From assembly GCA_007133445.1 (NCBI GenBank), contig SLMR01000095.1:1-13270 (forward strand): 13,270 bases of DNA. Direction: 5' to 3'. Shown here in pieces: positions 7,820 through 13,270 of this stretch. The notes beneath the pieces are model-generated. The model was not told where the DNA came from. It was given only the letters and a program-made list of their open reading frames with translations, and ran no database searches. Origin of the DNA: Aquisalimonas sp. (lineage in GTDB: Bacteria > Pseudomonadota > Gammaproteobacteria > Nitrococcales > Aquisalimonadaceae). Positions within the stretch are counted from its first letter, which is position 1, and each line of letters begins with the position of its first letter. The position numbers were made by a program, and so were the translations under genes.

Positions 7820-8817
7820 TGGTCGCGCTCGTATTGGTCCCTGATGGCGCCGGCGAGCTGATAGGCCGCCAGCGCGTAAAGCGGGCTGTGGTTGTAACGG
7901 GTAATGACGCGGAAATTATGCAGGCCGACCCAGTACTCGGTCTCCGTGTCGTTGTCCAGCGCCAGGAGCAGGGCGGGGGCGTCGTCGTCGAAATCCGCCT
8001 CGGGCTTGATGCCGGCCGCCCGCAGCTCACCCACGGTGGTGTTCAGGCGCATGCCGTCGTCCTGGAATTCGTCCACGCGGTCCGTGTCGTTCACGTGTGC
8101 CGGGGCCACCACCGGTTCGCCCTCGCGCCAGCGGTGCTCCACGAAGTAGTTGGCCACGCTGGCCAGTGCGTCGGGGACGCTGTTCATGAGATCCCGACGG
8201 CCGTCGCCACTGCCGTCCACGGCGTAGTGGCGATAACTGCTGGCGATGAACTGCGGAATCCCCATGGCCCCGGCGTAGGAGCCCCGGATGCCGGTCACGT
8301 CCAGGTCCTCCTCGTCCACCAGCAGCAGAAAGTGCTCCAGTTCGCTGCGGAAGAAGTCAGCGCGTGGCGGGTAGTCGAATGCCAGGGTGACCAGGGCGTC
8401 GAGCACACGGTGTTCGCCCGGATGGTCGCCGTAGCGGGTCTCGACGCCGACGATAGCCACCAGGATGGCCGGGTCCACACCGTACTCGGCGGCGATGTCG
8501 TCCAGCAGTCCGCGGTGCTCTTCCATGAAGGCCGCGCCTTCGGCGATACGGTCGTCCTGGAGGAAGATGCGCCGGTAGCGGTACCAGGGCAGGGCCTCCG
8601 CCGGCGAGGTGATGGCGTCGATGATGTCCTGCTGGTGGCGGGCGTCGGCCAGCAGGGCGTCCACGTCGTCCCGGTCCAGGCCATGCTCGTCAGCCATGTG
8701 TGCGGAGAAGGCCGACAACGCCTCCCGTTGTTCCTCCAGAGAGTCGGTGGCGACCGGCTGAGCAGTCAGACCGAGTGCCAGGGCCAGTGGCAGGCAGCGG
8801 GACCATCGAATGGGCAT
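7816..8817 (-). CDS. mltB: Lytic murein transglycosylase B (MltB/SltB family)
   Basis: Periplasmic enzyme cleaving the MurNAc-GlcNAc bond to a 1,6-anhydroMurNAc end. From the ATG at 8817 it has 333 residues. Motifs include IVGVETRYGDHPGEHRVLDAL with catalytic E126, FLLLVDEEDLD (163-173), GSYAGAMGIPQF (179-190) and SSYRHYAVDGSGDG (193-206), all typical of the SLT_2 domain. The N-terminus is a signal peptide (about 1-23, hydrophobic core LPLALALGL) without a lipobox cysteine, unlike E. coli MltB, so this form is probably soluble or differently anchored. The frame is open upstream to a GTG at 8877, but those 20 residues (Cys and Arg rich) look like leader sequence. Its stop overlaps the rlpA ATG by 4 bp; 76 bp separate it from rodA. 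Confidence 0.95.
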   Translation of the reverse strand: MPIRWSRCLPLALALGLTAQPVATDSLEEQREALSAFSAHMADEHGLDRDDVDALLADARHQQDIIDAITSPAEALPWYRYRRIFLQDDRIAEGAAFMEEHRGLLDDIAAEYGVDPAILVAIVGVETRYGDHPGEHRVLDALVTLAFDYPPRADFFRSELEHFLLLVDEEDLDVTGIRGSYAGAMGIPQFIASSYRHYAVDGSGDGRRDLMNSVPDALASVANYFVEHRWREGEPVVAPAHVNDTDRVDEFQDDGMRLNTTVGELRAAGIKPEADFDDDAPALLLALDNDTETEYWVGLHNFRVITRYNHSPLYALAAYQLAGAIRDQYERDQ

Positions 8818-8893
8818 GAGCAGGCTCTTCTCGCAGTGTTCGGATAACGTCCATCTGCAACGCGGTGCCCGCGCCACAGTTCGCTTTGATTCG

Positions 8894-10021
8894 TCAGGAC
8901 GCCCAGAGTTTCCGGTGGGTGCGTATCGACATGAGAATACCGAACGCCGCCATCAGCGTCACCATGGATGTGCCGCCGTAGGAGACCAACGGCAGGGGCA
9001 GGCCCACGACCGGCATCAGTCCGGAGACCATGCCGATATTGACGAATACGTACACGAAGAAGGTCAGCGTCAGGCTGCCCGCCAGCAGCCGGCCGAAGGT
9101 GTCCTGGGCGTTCGCGGCGATGTAAAGCCCGCGGCCGATGATGAACAGGTAGAGCGTCAACAGCATCAGCACGCCGATGAGCCCGAACTCCTCGGCGAAC
9201 ACTGCGAAAATGAAATCCGTGTGCCGCTCCGGCAGGAACTCGAGCTGGGATTGGGTTCCGTTCAGCCAGCCCTTGCCGAACACGCCCCCGGAGCCGATCG
9301 CGATGGTGGACTGGATGATGTGGTAACCGGATCCCAGTGGATCGCGCTCCGGGTCGAACAGCGTCAGCACCCGCTGTTTCTGGTACTCCCGCATCAGGAA
9401 CATCCAGAACACCGGGATCAGCGCAGCGATGGTGAGTGCCACCGTGACCATGATGCGCCAGCGCAGCCCCGCCAGGAACAGGACGAAGAACCCGGAAGCG
9501 CTGACCAGCAGCGCCGTGCCCAGATCCGGCTGCAGCACGATCAGCCCGGTGGGCATGGCAATGGCGATGGTAGCGATCACCACCTGCAGCAGCGTCGGCG
9601 GCAGCGGCCGCATACTGAGATACCAGGCGATAGCCATGGGGATGGCCAGCTTCATCAACTCCGCCGGCTGGAAGCGGAACAGCCCCAGGTCCAGCCAGCG
9701 TTTGGCGCCCTGTCCCACCGTGCCGACCAGCAGTACGAGCACCAGCATCGCCAGAGCACCCAGGAATACCCAGGGTGCCCAGCGCCGCAGCGTGTCCGGC
9801 GGGATCTGGGCCATGACCACCATGGCGCCGAAGGCCAGTGTCATGCGGATAATCTGGTTGTGGACCGCGTCGATGGACTGGTTGGTGGCACTGTAGAGCA
9901 CTGCCAGTCCGGTACCCGAGAGCAGCAGCAGCGCAGTAATGAGCTGGACATCCAGGTGCAGCACCCGCTGGAGCACCGACGGGCGCTGGCCGGAGCTGAC
10001 GCGGTCGGCGAGTTCAGCCAC
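8894..10021 (-). CDS. rodA: Peptidoglycan glycosyltransferase RodA
   Basis: SEDS-family integral membrane enzyme that polymerises lipid II into glycan strands within the Rod complex, partnered with PBP2. It has 375 residues (E. coli RodA has 370) with about ten hydrophobic segments. Characteristic motifs: KRWLDLGLFRFQPAELMKL (107-125), VLQPDLGTALL (162-172, D166), the long periplasmic loop with LTLFDPERDPLGSGYHI, and EFLPERHTDFIFAVFAEEFG with the catalytic aspartate D269 (E. coli D262 by position), then GLPLPLVSYGGTS. The GTG start at 10021 has GGAGGA five nt upstream and overlaps the mrdA stop by 8 bp; the frame continues open back into mrdA, but that part is out-of-frame mrdA sequence. Coupled translation with mrdA fits the two proteins acting as one complex. 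Confidence 0.98.
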   Translation of the reverse strand: MAELADRVSSGQRPSVLQRVLHLDVQLITALLLLSGTGLAVLYSATNQSIDAVHNQIIRMTLAFGAMVVMAQIPPDTLRRWAPWVFLGALAMLVLVLLVGTVGQGAKRWLDLGLFRFQPAELMKLAIPMAIAWYLSMRPLPPTLLQVVIATIAIAMPTGLIVLQPDLGTALLVSASGFFVLFLAGLRWRIMVTVALTIAALIPVFWMFLMREYQKQRVLTLFDPERDPLGSGYHIIQSTIAIGSGGVFGKGWLNGTQSQLEFLPERHTDFIFAVFAEEFGLIGVLMLLTLYLFIIGRGLYIAANAQDTFGRLLAGSLTLTFFVYVFVNIGMVSGLMPVVGLPLPLVSYGGTSMVTLMAAFGILMSIRTHRKLWAS

Positions 10022-11888
10022 TGTTGTCCTCCACCGCGTAGGCGCGCATGTAGGCGTCCAGCACCTGGCGCGCCTTGGGCGCGGCAACGCTGCCGCCGCC
10101 GCCGCCGTGCTCCACCAGCACCGCAATGGCGATGCGCGGGTCATCCGCCGGTGCGAACGCCGTGAACAGCGCGTGGGTCTGTAGTCGCCGCTCCCGTTCC
10201 TCCTCGTCGTGCTCCTCATCCTGGGCCAGGCTGAACACCTGAGAGGTGCCGGTCTTGCCCGCGATGCGGTAGTCCAGGCCGGAATGGATGCTACGCCCGG
10301 TGCCGCGAGGGGTGTGGACGACATCTTCCATGGACCTGGTGACCAGGTCCCACAGGTCATCGTTTTCCAGCTGCACCACCCGCTCGGGCTCGGCCGCCTC
10401 GGTGGCCAGCGTCTCGCCGTTGCTGGCATCCCTCACGGCCCGCAGAACGCGGGGTCCAACCGAGACGCCACGGTTGGCGATAATGGCGGTGGCGTGGGCC
10501 AGCTGCAGGGGAGTGCTGAGGAAGTACCCCTGGCCGATGGAGGTGATGATGGTCTCGCCGTGGAACCAGCCCTCGCCGTGGACCTGGCGCTTCCAGTCCC
10601 GCGATGGCAGGATGCCGCCGCGCTCGCCCGGGATGCCGACGCCAGGTGCCCGCCCGAAGCCGAAGCGCTCCAGGAACGCCGACATGCGGTTGATGCCCAT
10701 GTCGTAGCCGAGCTGGTAGTAGTAGACGTCGCACGACTGGATCATCGCATCGAGGAAATCCATCTCCCCGTGGCCGCGCCGGCGCCAGCAGCGCCAGCGG
10801 TGGTCGACGTTGTCGATGCTGAAATGCCCGGGGCAGAACACCGTGTCGTCGGACTTGAAGATGCCGTGCTCCAGGCCCGCCAGGCCGATGAACGGCTTGA
10901 TGGTGGAGCCCGGCGGATACTGGCCGCGGACCGAGCGGTTGAACAGGGGGCGCTCCGGGTGTTCCTGCAGGGCCGCGTAGGTGGCGCGGTCCACGCCGTT
11001 GACGAAGATGTTGGGGTCGAAGGACGGCATGCTGGCCAGCGCGAGGATGTCGCCGCTGCGCACGTCGATCGCCACGATGGAGCCGGATTCCTGGCCGAGC
11101 GCCACCTCGGCAGCCCGCTGCAGCCGGCTGTCCAGGGTGAGAATCATGTCGTCCCCCGGCTCGGGGGCGCGGCGCCCCAGTGGCTGGATGACCCGGCCCA
11201 GGGCGTTGGTCTCCACCTGTTCCAGACCGGCGTGGCCGTGCAGCCGTTCCTCGAACTGCAACTCCGTGCCGGTTTTCCCGATATGGCTGCTGCCGCCGTA
11301 GCGGCGGCGATCCACGCGCTGGAGTTCACGCTCGTTGATACGCCCGACGTAGCCAATGGCGTGGGCTGCATGGGTGCCGTGGGGGTAGTAGCGACTCAGT
11401 CGCGCCTCCACCTCCACCCCCGGGAAGCGGTGCCGGTTGGCGGCGAATATTGCCACCTCGCGGTCGGTCATCCGCACCTTCAGAGGCAGTGCCTCGAACC
11501 GCCGGGAGCGCCTGAGCAGGCCCCGGAAGCGTTCGACCTCCGTGTCGCTGACCTCGAGGATGCTGCGAATGCCGGCCAGGGTTTCTTCCATGTCCGGCAC
11601 TTGTTCCGGCGTCAGCAGGAGCTGGAAGTTCGGGCGGTTCTCCGCCAGCACAATCCCGTTGCGGTCATAGATCAGGCCACGGTTCGGCGGGATCGGCACC
11701 AGCTTGACGCGGTTGGCCTGGGACAGGGTCGCATAGCGCTGATGGCCGGCGACCTGCAGCTGGCCCATACGTCCGCCGAGCAGCCCCAGGAGCACCAGCA
11801 CGCCAGCCCCCGCGAGGAACGTGCGTCGGGTGAACTGACGCTTCTCACGGGTCTTGTCCTGCAACTGGTTGTGACTGTCACTTGCCAT
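10014..11888 (-). CDS. mrdA: Penicillin-binding protein 2 (elongation transpeptidase)
   Basis: Class B PBP that cross-links stem peptides during side-wall growth; activates and partners RodA. From ATG 11888 it has 624 residues. The N-terminus has a short cytoplasmic basic segment and one membrane anchor (24-40), a pedestal domain with NRGLIYDRNGIVLAEN (69-84), and GKTGTELQFEERLHG (204-218). The transpeptidase motifs are S328-T-I-K331, S385-C-D387 (SCD is the usual PBP2 version of SxN) and K545-T-G547. A charged stretch, QDEEHDEEERERRLQ (556-570), follows the KTG motif, then a run of five glycines (595-599). Only 2 bp separate its ATG from the mreD stop and no strong Shine-Dalgarno precedes it, so it probably relies on coupling with mreD. 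The frame is open upstream (to 12023), but that lies within mreD. Confidence 0.97.
   Translation of the reverse strand: MASDSHNQLQDKTREKRQFTRRTFLAGAGVLVLLGLLGGRMGQLQVAGHQRYATLSQANRVKLVPIPPNRGLIYDRNGIVLAENRPNFQLLLTPEQVPDMEETLAGIRSILEVSDTEVERFRGLLRRSRRFEALPLKVRMTDREVAIFAANRHRFPGVEVEARLSRYYPHGTHAAHAIGYVGRINERELQRVDRRRYGGSSHIGKTGTELQFEERLHGHAGLEQVETNALGRVIQPLGRRAPEPGDDMILTLDSRLQRAAEVALGQESGSIVAIDVRSGDILALASMPSFDPNIFVNGVDRATYAALQEHPERPLFNRSVRGQYPPGSTIKPFIGLAGLEHGIFKSDDTVFCPGHFSIDNVDHRWRCWRRRGHGEMDFLDAMIQSCDVYYYQLGYDMGINRMSAFLERFGFGRAPGVGIPGERGGILPSRDWKRQVHGEGWFHGETIITSIGQGYFLSTPLQLAHATAIIANRGVSVGPRVLRAVRDASNGETLATEAAEPERVVQLENDDLWDLVTRSMEDVVHTPRGTGRSIHSGLDYRIAGKTGTSQVFSLAQDEEHDEEERERRLQTHALFTAFAPADDPRIAIAVLVEHGGGGGSVAAPKARQVLDAYMRAYAVEDNSG
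10027..10032 (-). promoter_or_regulatory. Ribosome binding site deciding the rodA GTG start
   Basis: GGAGGA on the minus strand, 5 nt before GTG at 10021, within the last codons of mrdA. It fixes the rodA start inside a longer open frame. Confidence 0.7.
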
Positions 11889-11890
11889 GG

Positions 11891-12379
11891 CTACTGCACA
11901 CTGAAGCGGCGCCGCACGCCGCGCATGATCACGAACACCCACGGCCATAACAGTGTACCGATTAGCGGCGGTAGCCAGTAGGCCGCGCCCGGCACTGGCT
12001 GGTTGGCCAGACCGCTGATCCACGCCTGAACAAGATTACTCAGCAGCAACAGAACCAGCACGATCAGCGCCTGCTGGGGCAATGGATAGACGCGGATGCG
12101 CTGGTGCAGCCGCAGCACCAGGTACGCCACCAGCGCATAGGCCAGGGCGTGCTGGCCGAGCAGTGTTGCCTGGACGGCATCCTGGCCCAGGCCCACCAGC
12201 CAGCCGATCACCACGCCCACCCGGTGGGGCACAGCCATGCACCAGTAGATCAGCACCAGCGCCGCCCACTCCGGCCTCGCCAGCCGCGCCCACTCAGGCA
12301 GCGGGACAATGGTCAGCATGTAGGCGACAAGGACGCTGACGAAGATGACCCAGCCGCCGCGCTGCAGCGCCTCGGTCAT
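11891..12379 (-). CDS. mreD: Rod shape-determining protein MreD
   Basis: Small integral inner-membrane protein of the Rod complex that works with MreC; its biochemical role is not settled. It has 162 residues, the family's normal size, with about five or six hydrophobic segments, among them WVIFVSVLVAYMLTIVPLP (10-28), the WAALVLIYWC region (38-47), VGVVIGWLVGLGQDAVQATLLG (54-75), the Leu/Val-rich segment near 104-112, and PPLIGTLLWPWVFVIMRGVRR (136-156). The pattern GxxxDA..GxxLGxHAL is typical of MreD. The ATG overlaps the mreC stop in an ATGA. The tail is basic (RGVRRRFSVQ), fitting a cytoplasmic C-terminus. Confidence 0.95.
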   Translation of the reverse strand: MTEALQRGGWVIFVSVLVAYMLTIVPLPEWARLARPEWAALVLIYWCMAVPHRVGVVIGWLVGLGQDAVQATLLGQHALAYALVAYLVLRLHQRIRVYPLPQQALIVLVLLLLSNLVQAWISGLANQPVPGAAYWLPPLIGTLLWPWVFVIMRGVRRRFSVQ

Positions 12380-13270
12380 CGGGCTGCTTCCTCCTGAACC
12401 AGCTCCTCGATGCTTTGCAACTCGTCAAAGACGTCCTGGTCCGGATCGCGGTCCTCCCGGGCCCGGATCAGCAGCATCTCGCGGCTGCGGTCGAGCTGCG
12501 CCAGGGGGCGGGCCTTGATCTTGGCAAATGACTCGCCGGGCTGGCGCTCGACACTGATCACCTCGGCGACCGGGTAGCCGCGGGGGAAGCGCCCGGCCAG
12601 CCCGGAAGTGACCAACAGATCCCCTTCCTCGATATCGGCGTTATTGGGCAGATGAGGCACATCAAGTTCGCGCAGATTGCCGCTTCCGAAGGCGATGGCC
12701 CGCAGCCCGTTGCGGTTCACCTGCACCGGCACGGCATGGCTCGGGTCCGTGATCAGCCGGACCACGGCGCTGGAGCGACTGATGCTGTCCACCTGGCCCA
12801 TGACGCCGTCGGCGTCGATCACCGGCTGGCCCGAGAACACGCCATGGCGCGAGCCCTTGTCCACCCGGATGATGTGCCGGTACGGGTCCAGGTCCACCCG
12901 CATGAGTTCGGCGATCAGCACCGACTCCTCCACTTCGTAGGCGGAACCGAGCAACCCCTGCAGCCGGATATTCTCGCGCTCCAGCTGGTCCAGGCGCTGC
13001 AGGCGCGCCTCATTGAGCAGGTGCTGATCACGCAGTCGGGCGTTCTCCTCGATCAGCGCCGAGCGGGTGGCAAGGCGCTCCGAGGCGGCGTCGTACAGGT
13101 CGAATGGCACGTTGACAGCGTAGTGGACCGGATGAGCGGCAGTCTGGAAAGCCGAGCGGATCGGCTCGCTGAGGTGTTCGCGGTGGTCGAGCGTCATCAG
13201 GCCTGCTGACACGAGAATCAGCAGGATGAGTCGGGTCGTCGCCGATGGGCCCTGGGCAAATAAAGGTTTA
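12376..13270 (-). CDS. mreC: Rod shape-determining protein MreC (first codons off window edge)
   Basis: Bitopic inner-membrane protein that self-assembles in the periplasm and activates PBP2-RodA. The frame is open to the right edge and 297 codons plus one base are visible. The visible protein begins KPLFAQGPSATTRLILLILV, matching the N-termini of other gammaproteobacterial MreC proteins. The base before the first Lys codon is T, so that codon is not the start; probably only one to a few codons are missing. Segments: membrane helix about 13-27; coiled coil about 60-108 (Leu, Glu and Arg heptads); double beta-barrel domain about 110-270 with GSRHGVFSGQPV and LVTSGLAGRFPRGYPV; acidic tail (271-297). 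A GTG at 13212 would give 278 residues but would cut the membrane helix. mreB, the usual upstream gene, should lie off the edge. Confidence 0.96.
   Translation of the reverse strand, partial: KPLFAQGPSATTRLILLILVSAGLMTLDHREHLSEPIRSAFQTAAHPVHYAVNVPFDLYDAASERLATRSALIEENARLRDQHLLNEARLQRLDQLERENIRLQGLLGSAYEVEESVLIAELMRVDLDPYRHIIRVDKGSRHGVFSGQPVIDADGVMGQVDSISRSSAVVRLITDPSHAVPVQVNRNGLRAIAFGSGNLRELDVPHLPNNADIEEGDLLVTSGLAGRFPRGYPVAEVISVERQPGESFAKIKARPLAQLDRSREMLLIRAREDRDPDQDVFDELQSIEELVQEEAAR

Noticed and set aside
8818..8893. Possible promoter in the rodA-mltB gap
   Set aside because: I looked for -35/-10 pairs on the minus strand. TTGCAG is present, but the best -10-like sequence is at the wrong distance, and no hairpin or T-tract is evident.
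5791..10165. Four further long plus-strand frames (5791-6609, 6803-7861, 7819-8847, 8810-10165)
   Set aside because: Each lies antisense to dacA, rlpA, mltB or rodA, all of which have intact family motifs. The His/Gln/Arg-rich sequence of the last is a mirror of RodA membrane codons, not a protein family.
10022..10429. Extension of the rodA frame into mrdA
   Set aside because: It is out-of-frame mrdA coding sequence; the RodA start is set by GGAGGA and GTG at 10021, giving normal family length.
10209..11981. Open plus-strand frame of 590 codons opposite mrdA
   Set aside because: The opposite strand encodes an intact PBP2 with all three transpeptidase motifs. The long antisense frame follows from biased third-codon bases, and its sequence is low complexity.

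Overview
The window is a GC-rich stretch of core chromosome from a gammaproteobacterium, coding almost throughout. Gene content and order (an mre-mrd wall-elongation run leading into dacA-ybeD-lipB, plus amgK-murU divergent from lptD) match gammaproteobacterial envelope loci. Acid-rich exported proteins (RlpA above all) hint at a salt-adapted lineage such as a halophilic Ectothiorhodospiraceae or Halomonadaceae member; that placement is inference. No mobile elements, CRISPR arrays, tRNAs, rRNAs or phage genes are visible.

Layout. Positions 1-2197 (minus): lptD, the outer-membrane LPS translocon, cut at its C-terminus by the left edge. Positions 2198-2419: divergent control region. Positions 2420-4098 (plus): amgK and murU, two steps of the MurNAc recycling shortcut to UDP-MurNAc. 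Positions 4112-4543 (minus): a PaaI-like hotdog thioesterase, convergent with murU. Positions 4636-13270 (minus): nine genes in one direction, in transcription order mreC (5' end just off the right edge), mreD, mrdA (PBP2), rodA, mltB, rlpA, dacA, ybeD and lipB. Junctions are mostly overlapping stop/start codons (mreC/mreD, mltB/rlpA, ybeD/lipB 4 bp; mrdA/rodA 8 bp) or nearly abutting (mreD/mrdA, 2 bp gap). The only sizeable gaps in the run are rodA-mltB (76 bp) and rlpA-dacA (109 bp).

Function. MreC, MreD, PBP2 and RodA form the Rod elongation complex. MltB, RlpA and DacA trim glycan strands and stem peptides in the periplasm. AmgK and MurU return MurNAc released by wall turnover to the precursor pool, bypassing the fosfomycin target MurA. 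LptD builds the outer leaflet of the outer membrane. LipB makes the octanoyl modification that precedes lipoate, and YbeD is its usual small neighbour.

I found no convincing new biological system. The points worth a second look are small: non-coding inverted repeats, a MltB without a lipoprotein signal, strongly acidic linkers in RlpA, a charged segment in PBP2, and the thioesterase sitting next to lipB where lipA is often found. Several long open frames lie antisense to the real genes; these are products of GC-rich codon use and were rejected.
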